Positions 49,240 to 62,700 of a stretch of DNA of 64,000 bases are shown piece after piece. Below the pieces are notes generated by a model. The model was not told the origin of the DNA and searched no databases. It was given only the letters and a program-made list of their open reading frames with translations. Position 1 is the first letter of the stretch. Every line of letters starts with the position of its first letter. Made by a program: the position numbers and the translations under genes. The stretch is from Paramecium octaurelia. Its lineage: Eukaryota; Ciliophora; Oligohymenophorea; Peniculida; Parameciidae. Location: NCBI GenBank assembly GCA_905182995.1, contig CAJJDP010000095.1:186001-250000 (forward strand), in the 5' to 3' direction.

Positions 49240-49468
49240 TACCATTATTACACATTTATTATTAAGGCTATAAAACATATTTAAATTGATTCAAGTTTGT
49301 TGTGAGGGTAAATCATTGATTTATTTGATTCAAATTTGTTGAATCCATTATATTTAAATTTTATTTCAAATTTTATCATTTAAATGATGTGAAATCAAAT
49401 TTACGATATATTTTTAACTTATCTCATTTCAAAACTATATTTTATATTGATTATATTGTGAAATAAAA

Positions 49469-51194
49469 ATGGGATGCTGCTGTTTGTATACAAGTACATA
49501 AACATCGAATTCTCTCGCTTAATAGAATTAGCAAGAAAGTAAACATCATTGTTTAACATTATTGAGAGTATTGAAGTCAAATAAATCCTCTTGCTTATAT
49601 GAATGTGGCAAATACTAATATATTTATTATCTACATCCAATAAATAATTTCAATATCGAGACTATGGAACTTCTACTTGAAAGAGGATTTGTGAGAAATG
49701 CTAAGTATTATCGAAAATACAATCACATCTAATCTTGTTGTGTAGGCTATAACACAAGGGTTAACATATAAGAAAATTAGCCAAAAAAAAAATAGAAGAC
49801 CATCATTGACACCTTCATTAATTCTGTTATCAAACAATATCCCAAAGTTGATTTGGAGGGTTATGCTCATTTAAATTAGGAAAATGATTATCCTTAATAA
49901 ATGAACAATTAATAAAATAAAAAGCAATTGAGAAAAGTTTAAAAATATATTCCTTTGGAAGATGTTCAAGACATAATGAATAAAGTCTAGTAAGAACTAA
50001 TAACATGTAGCAGATTGATAAATGAGGAGATCGATTTGATTCTAGATTTTTAGATCAAAGATTAATAACAATTAAAGATTTTTGGGAACTCTGAGGATCT
50101 TGGCTATTACACAAATCACAACCTAATCTTGTTTGATTAAAATATACAGGCCTTGAAATCAATTTAAATGGTCCAATAGTAATTTAATTAAATGATAGGT
50201 GCTAAGTTAAATGACAAAGTTATCCTGGATAAGTATAGACTATTGTAGAATAAGAATGGTTATTTTAATATTGTGCATCTTAGAAGTGAAGAGGGAATAT
50301 AAAAAAACAATAAGAAATAGGGCAATAATTCAGAACTAAAAAACAAGCAAATGAAATAACTTAAATAGGAGTAAAAAGAAATTTAGAAATCATAAGTTAT
50401 TAATATTATCGATGATAAGTCATTTACAGTGAATGATTTTAAGATAGGCGAAATGAGAGTGTCAATAGTGTATTAAAAATGATTAAAATAGAGATCCCTA
50501 CACGAGTGAAGAAAACGCGAAGCTTTATATAGATTACATGGAAAAAGTTCATTCTTAAGTTTCAAATCTTCAAAGTTTTCAAATGTATTACTCAACGCGC
50601 ATTCTATTGAAGGATTAATTCTTATATAATTAAGGCGCAAATGTAAAGTTGAACTTAGGTTAAAGGTTTATGGAATATCGTATACGGGGAAAATTGGTTG
50701 GATGCGGAGTAATTATTTTAACGAGAAATCAATTGCTGTCTGAATATTTGTTCTATGATCCTATTTTAAAGCCTCATAGCTTTGGAATTGTGGCTGCTTT
50801 TGTGGAAATTGAATATGTTAGAAAAGTCAACAAGTATTTTCCAGATTTCAAATATTCGTCTTTGAGTTACGTGATTGCCACTTGCAAAGCGATGAATTAC
50901 AAATTGTAATTTAGAGGTTTGGAAATTCAGTGTCCTGATTCATATATTTGGTTGAAATACAATAAGGAATTGAAGAAATTGATGTAGAGCAATTGTTCAA
51001 GGTTGAATAAGGAGAGATCAAATAAGATGAATTAAAACTCAGTTTTTTCGTATGTTTAGATATCAGTTTAAAATGAATTTCATGATATCAACCAATTAGA
51101 TCCCTAGACTTAGATTGGTGTAGTGGAAATCTTAGAAAAGAATAAGGATGTGCTTGGGGAAGATTTACTCAAGGGGTTGACGTTCTGTATTTGA
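49469..51194 (+). CDS. ATE1: arginyl-tRNA--protein transferase-like protein 2 (567 aa)
   Basis: ATG 49469 (MGCCCLYTS), TGA 51192-51194, one 22-nt intron at 50470-50491; 568 codons. N-terminal half has the ATE1 signature METMELLLERG-type stretch (MELLLERGFVRNAKYYRK) followed by QSCCVGYNTR, better conserved than in the upstream paralogue. The catalytic half reads FMEYRIRGKLVGCGVIIL, SEYLFYDPILKPHSFGIVAA, FVEIEYVRKV, SLSYVIATCKAMNYKLQF and QCPDSYIWLKYN. A charged linker (about 350-560 of the coding sequence in aa terms uncertain) separates the halves, and the tail is about 90 residues longer than in ATE1 elsewhere. Start 230 bases after its paralogue's stop. Confidence 0.88.
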
Positions 51195-51296
51195 GTGATG
51201 ATTTTGAGGAAAAATCATTTTAAATATTTTACTTCATCATTTAATTAATTAATAATTCAATCTCAGTATAGTATGGTAAAATTTGTTTACTACTAT

Positions 51297-52645
51297 CCAT
51301 CAATTAACATGTCCAATTTTAATGTTTAATTAAAATTTGATAATGAATGTTTTTTTTTGGAATTAATAAAAAAATCATTCTTTTCTTTTTCTCAATGCAA
51401 TTTATCATAATTTGGTCTAAAGCAAAATATTAAATATGAAACATAACAAATAATAGAGTCACTACGTTCTGGACTTTTCAGATATAGAAGACATCTCGGA
51501 TAATGAGTCGGAGAGTTCTAATAAGTCGAATCAACAATAATAAATAAATCAAACTACTCCAACTCCAAACAGAATAGAATTGCAGATGCCTAACTTGCAA
51601 GTGAAAAAAGAGACAGTCGAAATTCCATCCATCTTAATACAAGAAGAGGAAGAACCGGTAATAAGGAGAAAGTTGGATTTTTAAAATTAACAATGGTAGG
51701 TTAATTTTGATGACTTGTCGGAACAAGATCAACAAGAGAGTGACAGGTCAGAAGTTGCCATTGAAATACCGAGAGACCCAAGTCCACCTACAGTAGCAGT
51801 TGAAGAACCTTAATATATTGAACAATATTTTGAAGATCAAAATGTGATTGAAGAGATAGATATTGAATAAGAGTAATTGAAAATGGAGTAGAGGAAGGAA
51901 CAATTGAAACAAGACCTAATAACCAAAAAATAATAACAATAAAAGCAGATTCCAAAGGTTCAATAGGTTTAAAAGGATTAATAATAAGGCTAGGAAATAA
52001 ACTAATAAAAAAATAAAAATTCTGAGGATAAATCAAAGTAAGTACATAAATAGAAATTTTATAATCCAAAAAATTCATTGATTTATTTGAGATTAAAAGG
52101 AAGGGAAGATTTATATAAAAAATAGGAGTATGTAATAGATGAATAGACCAAACCTTAAGATTAGGATGAATTATTAGAAGGACTGGAGTGCATCAATAAT
52201 TTATTGATTGGATTATCTAAGATAAAAGATAAGAAGGTAGGTGTTGTTGAGAAGTAATAGAAGATATTACCATTGTAAATCTAAAAACATAGATTAGATG
52301 AAAAAGGAGATCATCACAAGGAGTCGAAACTTCAAAAGAAAGATGTAAAAGAAAAAGAAAAAGAAAAGGACAATGAATAATAAAAGTAGAATACTAAAGA
52401 TGCTCAAAAAAAGGATCAATAACAAACTGAATTAAATATCAAATAGTAATAGTTACAAGAAGCACAATAAGCTAGATAGATCAGACATGAAAAGTAATAG
52501 TAGGAGAAGGAAAAGTAACGACTATTAGAATAAAGGCAGGTTTATAAGATATTAACAAAGAAGTAAGTTAACTAGGGATTAGTTCTTTACAAGTGCTTAT
52601 TAAGATAAAAGTAAAAGGACTCCATAAAATGGTTAAGATATACAG
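51297..52645 (+). repeat. exact direct duplicate, copy 1 (1349 bp), likely unmerged contig overlap
   Basis: Identical by eye to 52647-53995, separated by one N at 52646. Same signature as the pair at 30341-33091. Copy 1 ends inside the Gln/Lys-rich coding region. Confidence 0.9.
51436..52645 (+). CDS. truncated copy of Gln/Lys-rich protein gene (assembly duplicate)
   Basis: Same ATG (51436) and sequence as the complete gene at 52786-55239, cut off at the N at 52646. Not a separate gene. Confidence 0.85.
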
Positions 52646-52646
52646 N
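52646..52646. other. single ambiguous base N at contig joint
   Basis: Lone n between two exact 1349-bp copies; marks a second unmerged contig overlap. Confidence 0.9.
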
Positions 52647-53995
52647 CCATCAATTAACATGTCCAATTTTAATGTTTAATTAAAATTTGATAATGAATGT
52701 TTTTTTTTGGAATTAATAAAAAAATCATTCTTTTCTTTTTCTCAATGCAATTTATCATAATTTGGTCTAAAGCAAAATATTAAATATGAAACATAACAAA
52801 TAATAGAGTCACTACGTTCTGGACTTTTCAGATATAGAAGACATCTCGGATAATGAGTCGGAGAGTTCTAATAAGTCGAATCAACAATAATAAATAAATC
52901 AAACTACTCCAACTCCAAACAGAATAGAATTGCAGATGCCTAACTTGCAAGTGAAAAAAGAGACAGTCGAAATTCCATCCATCTTAATACAAGAAGAGGA
53001 AGAACCGGTAATAAGGAGAAAGTTGGATTTTTAAAATTAACAATGGTAGGTTAATTTTGATGACTTGTCGGAACAAGATCAACAAGAGAGTGACAGGTCA
53101 GAAGTTGCCATTGAAATACCGAGAGACCCAAGTCCACCTACAGTAGCAGTTGAAGAACCTTAATATATTGAACAATATTTTGAAGATCAAAATGTGATTG
53201 AAGAGATAGATATTGAATAAGAGTAATTGAAAATGGAGTAGAGGAAGGAACAATTGAAACAAGACCTAATAACCAAAAAATAATAACAATAAAAGCAGAT
53301 TCCAAAGGTTCAATAGGTTTAAAAGGATTAATAATAAGGCTAGGAAATAAACTAATAAAAAAATAAAAATTCTGAGGATAAATCAAAGTAAGTACATAAA
53401 TAGAAATTTTATAATCCAAAAAATTCATTGATTTATTTGAGATTAAAAGGAAGGGAAGATTTATATAAAAAATAGGAGTATGTAATAGATGAATAGACCA
53501 AACCTTAAGATTAGGATGAATTATTAGAAGGACTGGAGTGCATCAATAATTTATTGATTGGATTATCTAAGATAAAAGATAAGAAGGTAGGTGTTGTTGA
53601 GAAGTAATAGAAGATATTACCATTGTAAATCTAAAAACATAGATTAGATGAAAAAGGAGATCATCACAAGGAGTCGAAACTTCAAAAGAAAGATGTAAAA
53701 GAAAAAGAAAAAGAAAAGGACAATGAATAATAAAAGTAGAATACTAAAGATGCTCAAAAAAAGGATCAATAACAAACTGAATTAAATATCAAATAGTAAT
53801 AGTTACAAGAAGCACAATAAGCTAGATAGATCAGACATGAAAAGTAATAGTAGGAGAAGGAAAAGTAACGACTATTAGAATAAAGGCAGGTTTATAAGAT
53901 ATTAACAAAGAAGTAAGTTAACTAGGGATTAGTTCTTTACAAGTGCTTATTAAGATAAAAGTAAAAGGACTCCATAAAATGGTTAAGATATACAG
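52647..53995 (+). repeat. exact direct duplicate, copy 2 (1349 bp)
   Basis: Second copy of 51297-52645; runs without a break into unique sequence at 53996 and carries the start of the complete gene. Confidence 0.9.
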
Positions 53996-55239
53996 AGATT
54001 GCATTAATAAGCAAAGGTGAAAGTGAGATCTTCAATTTTGAAAAGAGACTATCAGATCAATTATTTATGTAATTGCACAAGGCCAATATGAGATCAGTGG
54101 TAATGACAAAATAAGCTATGTTTGATGTAGTAACTATACATTATGTAACTGAATAAAAGGAAGTTGAGGAAGTCAAGTAAAAGGATAAAGGATAAACTGG
54201 GAAAAATGAAAGAGAAAATCAAATTATTGAAGAAAAATAAATAAAGGAGAAGAAAGCTACACAAAATAATGATAAAAAGAAAAAGAATTAGGAGTAATAA
54301 AAGAATGAGGTACAATAATAAAAGAGTGATAAACAATAATAAAAGGGTGATAAGAAATAATAAAAGGATAAACAATTAGTATAGCAATAGACACAATAAA
54401 TGTAATAGGAGAGTGAAAAGGATTAATAAGACGCTAAAAGAACAAAGAATAAAGTTAGTTATTTGGAAAGTGATGAGGAAAAGAAAGATGAGGATCTTTT
54501 AGATGCTGATTCTATTTAAATATTCAAAGTTACTTAAGAGAGATAAAGAAAAATAGATAAGAAAGAAAAAGAAAAAGAGTAGAAACAAGCACAAAGTAAT
54601 TAGTAATAGGTTGAAGAGTAAAAATAAATTGAATCAAATGAACTAAATTAAAAACAAATTAATAATTAAAATAAAGAATAAAAGAAAGTTAAAAATATAA
54701 AAATTAAAGAATGTCCATTAAGTAGATTGGAAACCAATGATGAAATTAAGAAGAAAGAGTAAATTAATTAAAAAAGAAAAGAAAAACGAAGGTAGGAATA
54801 TCAATAATATTTGAATGAAATGGAGTAAGAACAATTAGTTGAAGTTACTCACTCAAAACAAAAAAAGTTGTAAAAAGAGACTAAATAATAGGAAACCAAT
54901 AAATAATAAAACAAATCAAGTAATAAAGGTTCAAAAATAAATAATTAATAAGAAATCTAAAATTTGGAAGAACAAACTAATTCAAAAGATAAAGAAGAAA
55001 CTAAGCAGTCTAATTCTACCAAAAGAGGTGGAAGATAAAGCACTAGAAATCATAAATCACCATCTCCAACGAAGGAATCGATCGAACCAGGTTATGTGTC
55101 CTCCAAACGTATATATGAAAATAGAGATCAAAAGAAAAAGAGACTCAAGGTTGTAGAGGATGAAGAATCTGAATTTAGTGAACAAAATGTTAAATAACCG
55201 CAAATAAAAGAGCAGAAGAAAAGAGTTAGATAAAAATGA
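52786..55239 (+). CDS. Gln/Lys/Glu-rich low-complexity protein (817 aa)
   Basis: Intronless from ATG 52786 to TGA 55237-55239. The first 130 residues are acidic and Ser-rich (YVLDFSDIEDISDNESESS). One less biased region of about 110 residues (VYKILTKKQVNQGLVLYKC to ANMRSVVMTKQAMFDVVTIH) may be folded. The rest is Gln, Lys and Glu with repeated QQQK-D/N-K units, mostly TAA/TAG codons. Basic patches at the C-terminus (RVRQK end, KKKRLKVVEDEE) could be nuclear localisation signals. Possibly a chromatin or nucleolar protein; that is inference. Antisense frames here are composition shadows. Confidence 0.72.
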
Positions 55240-55309
55240 GGATATATTTTATATAATTATCAATTTTCTAGTAATTTATGATTAAGAATAAGTTGTAATT
55301 AGATTAGTA

Positions 55310-55465
55310 ATGAGGATTAGAAATCTATTTGAAGAATTGAGTAAATTACAAATTAATAGAGTTGAGTAATTTGCAAACAAAGAAGTTAATTCTTCCTATA
55401 ATAATAATAATAAAAATAAATATACATTAGCAAAAGCATAGAAAATTAGAGAGCATAATACATGA
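55310..55465 (+). CDS. possible very small protein (51 aa)
   Basis: ATG 55310 to TGA 55463-55465: MRIRNLFEELSKLQINRVEQ and then an Asn-rich middle and TLAKAQKIREHNT. Good helix-like start and clean ends, so plausibly real. An upstream ATG at 55278 could join it through a 23-nt GT..AG segment, giving MIKNKIRNLFEEL instead. No family. Confidence 0.4.
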
Positions 55466-55546
55466 AGAATCAATAATCATATTCATATTAAAATAAAGTA
55501 TAAATGGTGAAATTATAATATTTAATTAACATAATATTTAAAAACA

Positions 55547-56714
55547 ATGTAAAGTTAATTCCCTAGTTAATACCCTTAATTTGATGATTTAGAGGAAATA
55601 CGATAGTTCATAATAAGCAGAACAAATGCTGTTGATCTCAGTCTTCAGATGCCACCCTACCTGTCATCTTTTTATTAGCCATTGAGAAAGCAAACTTTTT
55701 AAAATTATTTAGTATAAATTGTGATTTTAAAAATATTAGGCTGCCAAAGTAAGTGATCCAAATTAGAGGAAATAGGCAATCTACAAATACATTCAATTAG
55801 TCGATATCGAAATATTGAGTTTATTTTCTGAATAGATCATTAAGCCCTATTAGAATTTGATATTGGTGAGACATTACGGAATTCCTTAAGATTTGGATGT
55901 GGAGAAATTGAAATTGGACAATAAGACATTGGGGGCATTGAATGATTTGGCTAGTTCCATAGCATAGTGGAATCTTTAAATTGAAATAGCTGTAGACAAC
56001 ATTACTAGAGTTCAGTTGTACGACCTTTGGAATCCGACAGGAAAGATTAAGGAGGCCTAATTGACAGCTGAAATAAAGGGAATTCTCAGTCCATAAGATG
56101 ATTTTGATTTTAAGGTATCCAATAAGTAGATGAAATTAGACATATTCGAAACATATATTAATACGATTATTGGCTTAGGGAGCAGACAAGTTTGGAAAGT
56201 ACTTGTACTCAAATGGTTTATCGGAATCAAATTTGTCTTACGGGGCAGCCTTAGTGATATATCACGCCTTGGTTGGTAAGTCTGCGTTGCCATGGAATGT
56301 CATAATTCCCAATGTCTCATTGAAGTGGCTGGTATTGATATGATTATAACATATAGTTTGGTGGATTGGTTGGATCTTTGGCTTTGGGGAAGGTTTCAAC
56401 ATATTTGGAGAAATGTGATTAGGTGTAATAGTTAAGTGGATGCGCGGAGGTGTTTTAAGAGATTACAAATTTTCTGATTAATTTCAATGAGACTATATCT
56501 GTGGCAATAAGTGAAATATTACTGACAGTCAATGAAGAGTAAGAGAATGAGAAGAAAAAAAGTAATAATTTTTTTGAGTTTTTAAATAGATTTGGGTAAT
56601 CTGATTGATTAATTCCTTTAATCACCAGAATCAATTAAGGATGGTTAGACTGAAATCATTACTTGCGAAGATATCATTAAACATGAATAGGATGAGTGGC
56701 AAATAATTTATTGA
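55547..56714 (+). CDS. hypothetical protein, four introns (353 aa)
   Basis: ATG 55547, TGA 56712-56714; introns 28 nt (55712-55739), 25 nt (56115-56139), 25 nt (56332-56356) and 28 nt (56562-56589); exons sum to 354 codons. Looks like a well-folded helical protein: EEIRQFIISRTNAVDLSLQM, QAIYKYIQLVDIEILSLF, LRHYGIPQDLDVEKL-like turn, LLAQGADKFGKYLYSNGLS and a hydrophobic stretch SLKWLFGGLVGSLALGKV that might be a membrane hairpin. The repeated acidic tail ends EQDEWQIIY. I do not recognise the family. It converges with the surface antigen gene, stops 50 bases apart. Confidence 0.75.
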
Positions 56715-56763
56715 TTATTATATATATATACAAAATAATTAAAATACTGTTATTATATATATT

Positions 56764-59700
56764 TCATAGATATAACATAATTACTAATGGAAGAAGTAGA
56801 TGTTACTGATAATTTTGGTTGGATTTGGTTGAGTTAAACAGTGTAGGAATAGATTCAGGACCACTTTGACAAATGCTTTTATATTGATTCCAATGACATT
56901 CATCCTTTCTAATCTAACATTATTCTTCCTGGTAATTGAAGTTGCATTATAAAGCGCATGAATTTAATAATTAGCTCCATTCACACTTAGGGGATTGAGA
57001 GCAAATTGTAGATGTCATTAAATCGTTGCATAAGAGTGAGGAACACTAATTATTAGTGAAATAGCAAATTCCTTTGTATGAGTTGCATTCACAGACCTCT
57101 TGTATTGATTCACATTACACGCATTTGTAATTTCTTAAGACACATGCATAATTGTTGATCTCGTTGCCATGACATAATGAAGAGGATGTGCCCAACATTG
57201 AACATGATTGTGATGTGCATATCTTAGTTGCATCAAGTAAATTTTGTTATTGCCAATTACATTTTTAATTATTGACAGTCAATTGATTACAGATGGCTGG
57301 GTCATTAATTTCTTAGCAAGATTTAATGAGTTAGCATTGATTATTAATAAAAGCACAATTCTATGTAAATTCACATTCCTGTTGTTCCTTTATATTAGTG
57401 CATTGTTTCAATTTACAAGTTCCATCAAAAATGCAATATTGATTAAGACAGGAAGGTGAGTATTTACAAATTAATTCAAAATTATTATAGGAGTAACATT
57501 AACTAGTGTTAATTATCTACAGACAAGCAGTTCCTTTAAAATAGATATTTTAACAATCATAGGAATCAATAATGTCTTCACATCTACTTGCTTGAGTACA
57601 CTATTTAAATTTGTTGAGGTAACATTTTAAGTTATTTAAAATCTAACCTTCGCATTCACTCTATGATAAATGATTGCACTATTTGACTGAACACACATTT
57701 TGTTGATATCTGCATGAATTCTACTTCTGACAATCCTATTTGCTTAGATTGTAACAAACTTCAGTGGAGGGAGGGCAACCACACTTAGAAAAGTCATGAT
57801 TCCAAACACAATACGAAAGTTATTTGCACCCATTGATATTTAAATTGGCACATTTAGTTTTGGTCAGTTGATAAACACATCTTTCTTCAATTTCATTATA
57901 TTCAACATAATCGTTGACTAACATTCGACATGTAAGTTCATTTACATTACTCAACGATATATATGACTCTTGTAAGTTATCAAAATAGTAACACTTATTA
58001 TCTTTGAATATACATGGTTCGTATAGGACTTTCATGCATCCTTGTTTATTTAATCCAATAGTAGAACAAGTCAATTGATGTGGATTGTAGATACTAGTGC
58101 AAGTGTAATTTGTAGGATTAAATAGACATAACTTATCCTTGATTAACACACATGATTATCCAGTGACTTGCAAATCATCATCACAATAAAGTTGAATATC
58201 AATCAATTTACACTAATTAGCTTACCAATAATAATAGCCACTCTTGCTGAGACAGGCAAATTTAGAAATGCCTTCTAATTTAGTGTTTTCAACGTAATTT
58301 ACACAGCTGTTATTATTGCTATATTGACACTTAAGTTAGGGTATCAATTAACAAGCTTTTATGGAAACATTAGTAATTTCACTGCATAGTGAGTATGTGG
58401 ATTAGATCTAAAAATTGACACATTAATTATCGACATATTGACATGCATAATTCTTATTATTGACACATGTAAATTTACTTATTCCCTCAGAATCACATTG
58501 TATATCATCCAATACAACACATGAGTTATTCATATAAACCCTATTCTAAGAGAAGTTGCGACACACATTTATGTTAACATTGATCATGGATTAATCACCC
58601 TCTTTATAGTTTAAACATCTTAGATTAGACCACTTGCAATTTTGGGATGGATTAGTAATTCTAAGGCAAGTCCAAACGTTGATGTCAGCATTACAAGACA
58701 GAGTTGAAAATGTAGAGTCATCTTAGATATGGATGCATTAATTATGTATCCATTGACAATAAGTGTTTGATGTATGCAAGGAGAGACAATCTGATAGAGT
58801 TAATTAACTCTGACATGCAATATTGACAATTGGATCACCTAGATTGATTGAAGACTTGTGTTCTATTTGGCTGTAATTTAGAATGTTAGTGCATTTGAAT
58901 TGTACATATGTTGTTTCTTGTTTTGAATAGTAGATGCAGACATTTTTATTGGCTGTAGCTGGTAAGGTGAAGAAATCCACTTTTTGATCCACAATATATT
59001 CCAGACAACCTTTATCAGTATCCCAGATGCAACTGAACATGTCATTCAATAAACAAGATTGTTCATTGAAAATTGAAAGACAAGATGTAACCTCTACTAA
59101 TTCTTAACATTGATTATTATTCCATTCACAGGTTTTATTGATGACGTTACGACATGCAAATTTACTATAAGTATTATCACATTCAACTGGAGTGTATGAG
59201 AAACTTTCACATGAGTTGGTCTGTTAGTTGTATTTACATTTGAGATTCTAATTGTTTCTACAAAAGGTGATGTAACCATTGGAAAGTTGGCATGAAGTGA
59301 AATCCTCAATCTTTATGGAACATTTTGAATTTTTCCATTGGCACATTTATCTAGTAATGTTCTTGCATGTATATTCTGAAACATCATCTTCGCATTTTTA
59401 TAATATAAAATTCGCCTCTTCACAAATTCCATCTGCCCAATAGCAATTGGCAAGTTTGGTTTCCATCAGACAGGCCTCTCGATTTAAACCTAGACCTGTA
59501 CATTTAAATACAGACTTGTATGTAGTTGTAGCCAAAGATTCACAACCATTTAAGGTAGACTTCTAGATACACCTCAAACCACTTATTTTGGCACAAAGTC
59601 CTTGAGAGCTCAGTTAATTTATATTTGCCGGCACTTAGGCTTCACAACTAGTAACTGCAAATAATGTTTTGGTATCTTCTGAACATAAATTGTCGGTATT

Positions 59701-62700
59701 ATTCCATTGACAATTTAATTTGGCTACTGCCAAACAAGCATTTTTATTAAGATTAGCACATGAGTTCAAATTGATTGCTTATTTAAGTGTTAATTCAGCA
59801 CATTCCTTATTGTACCATCTCAAGTAGAGGTTTGCTGAATAGACTGATCCTAGTAGAAAACAAGCCTTTTGATTCAATTAATTTGGGTAATGCATTAATT
59901 TCAAGCTATTAACTTAAATGGAGACTGTAGGACAAGTCCAATCATCGTTATTAAAGGCGTAGGCTGCAGTCTCTATCTGAACACATCCATATCTATTAAT
60001 TTTACTTGTAGAAGATAATGATGATGATGTGCAGGATTAATAAACAGAATTAACATAATTAGCATAGCATGCCAAATTAGCAAACATGCATTGGATTTCA
60101 GATTAGACATCTGAGCATGAATTAAAGTAAGAATAATAAGTGAGTTTGCAAAGATGAGTTTTGAAATCGTAAGCACATTGGTTATTGTCGTTATCACTTA
60201 TGGTTTAGCAAAGATTATAATTGACCTGGATATTTTAGATACTAAGACAATTTGGGATATTTGATTCAAAGTGTACACATTCATTATTTATATACTAGTA
60301 CAACCTATTATTGGAATTATTATCTAAGCAATTCTGACTGAGGGAAGTTTCCATAATCTAGCATACGTTTGTCGTGAAATCATAAGAACAATTAGAGTAT
60401 CGCTTGCAAAAGTGGAATGAAGTGTAATCAAATTAATTGCATTTAAAGGACTCAACTTCTGTTACATTGAAGCAGATGTTATTGTGAAATACACAGTATT
60501 GTCCTTTTAATTTATTATTCACACATTAATCCTTGTTGATGATCTCATCACAGGTTCGAGGTAGCTAAAATTAACAATACCCATTTAGGAACTCACAATA
60601 GATATTTTGGGATTTGCAAACACTCTAAGATAATCCTGGAAGATCACAAGGGACATTATTGACTTGACCAACTATGCATTGTGAGTTGAATCCGTAACAA
60701 TTCTATGCACTCATTGAGCACGTTGACCAAGAATACGTAAGGTTTGAATCTATTCTCTTGACACAATCTAAGCTTTATTGCAAACATAGTTTTAGATTGG
60801 AATTGTATACACATTTTAATTGATTACTAGTAATGCATGCTTAGTAATTTCTAACTTCACAAGCTATTGGATTATGAGTTCTGTGATATTAACATTGATC
60901 CTGATAGAAGATGCATTTACCAACAGTTACTTACATACAACCAGTAAAAGATAATGCCAGTGTATGGCAATAAGCGATAGAGGCTGATGGGAAAGCCTAA
61001 CATTTAGAAGCACTTGTAGCATAGTAACAATTATCCGTTGCTTTACTGCAAATTAACTTATTAGTTGAAGTACTTGATGTAATATTACTACATGATAATT
61101 TATTAAACTCTTAGTTAGCACATCTGGTATCTATGTAATCGAATTTCAAGAGAGTTGTGAATTTGCATCCTTATGATGGATTGGTAATAACCTTACATGT
61201 ATCGGCATTGGCTTGTTCACACAACATTTCATTCAAGTACAATTAATCTAATCTACTCGATGCATTTGATACATCAAAGCACTTGTTCTGATCGAATAAA
61301 CATGTTCCAGTAGTGTATTATACACATCTGTGATAATTGATCGGTTGACTAGTACCGCAATCAGTTAGCACATCATTTCTTACATCGCAATTCAAAGTGG
61401 TCTCATTGAATTAGCAATAATGGTAATAGTGATATTAAATAGAAGTTGAAGCTTTTTGTGAGGTACAAGCCTATCGATTGAGTGAAAATTGATCGCAATA
61501 TTGGAATATCTGATCGTATTGTCTGCATTCAGAGAAGTAGGTGTCCCACATGCATTTCTAATTCTGAGTCTCAATATTCTTGCATGTTGATTGTGATACA
61601 TATGCGGAACAACTTAATTATTTCAACATATCTGAACTAGCATCCATACATTGATCATTCAAAATATCATAATAACACTTACTAGTAGATTACTAACATG
61701 CAAACCTATTAAAATTGGATGAGCAATTGTTAATAATGATGTCATTGTAACATAACTTTAGTTTTTCATCGTAAATACATGGTTGGTTATTGAATATATT
61801 CATGACACAAACATTTCGATTTACATTTCTCCATGATATGCACTGTATATTATTCACTTCTTATATTGATAATTCTACACACTTTCCTTGATTCCATTGT
61901 CTGAATTACTTGATGACATCCACATTGTAACAATCACTCTCCTCTTGGATCAATTGGTCTTGGTTGGATCCTTCATAACAGGAGAAGGAGTCCCAGTCAT
62001 ATAAGCAGTCATTAGAAGGATTACTCACCTTAGCATTGAGACAGACTCTAAATGACACATTGGTTAATTGGTTGCAATAGTAAGTATCACTATTCAAAAT
62101 AGTCATGCACTAATTCAAGTAGTCATCCCATTTGCAGAGATCATTCACAATGTTATAACAATGATACTTGTTAATCATTCTGTTATTGCAATTAATTTGT
62201 AATTTAGTCTAATAGCTACACTGGTAATTAATGGGATCAAACATAACTAAAATAGCATATATATATATATATTTACAATTATCTTTTTTAAAGTTGATAC
62301 ACATATTCCTGTTCATTTTGTACACATAGGGCAGTGTATTAAACAAGTACTTCAATTCATAATCATTGAAAGTGATACATTGTTCATTATACCAAATGCA
62401 CATTTGATCTGATTTCTAGACATTCAAGCAAACATATTTGTTGAATGCTTGTTGACATGTCAATGAAAATGCGTATGCCTCGCTCATCTAAAAACAATGG
62501 CCATCTTACCAATCACAGTAATCTTACAAATATTTACAATAATAGATATCTAATCCTAATTGATTGCATCCATACAAAGGCATGCATGACAACAAGTCAT
62601 TCTGTTCATTTTCATCAATGCCTGACCATAAACAGATCCCACTGGATAAACAATCAGGTTTCTTCCTCAGACCAAAACAAAAGTCTGAGCAATATTGTTT

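Noticed and set aside
51788-53428. Two identical minus-strand 96-codon frames.
   Set aside because: They sit in the duplicated Gln/Lys-rich coding region and are composition shadows of it.
54094-54375. Minus-strand Leu/Phe-rich frame resembling membrane helices.
   Set aside because: Reverse of TAA/AAA/AAG-rich codons of the Gln/Lys-rich protein, which always read as Leu/Phe on the other strand.
56787-57230. Plus-strand frame beginning MEEVDVTDNFGWIW, readable far on if two TGA codons are taken as Trp, which looked like a second gene with TGA at Trp positions.
   Set aside because: The minus strand here encodes the Cys-rich C-terminal part and GPI tail of the surface antigen in perfect frame; the plus frame is its antisense shadow.
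57244-57459. Plus-strand open frame of about 70 codons with hydrophobic content.
   Set aside because: Lies wholly inside the surface antigen on the other strand, whose Cys codons reverse to Ala/Thr codons.
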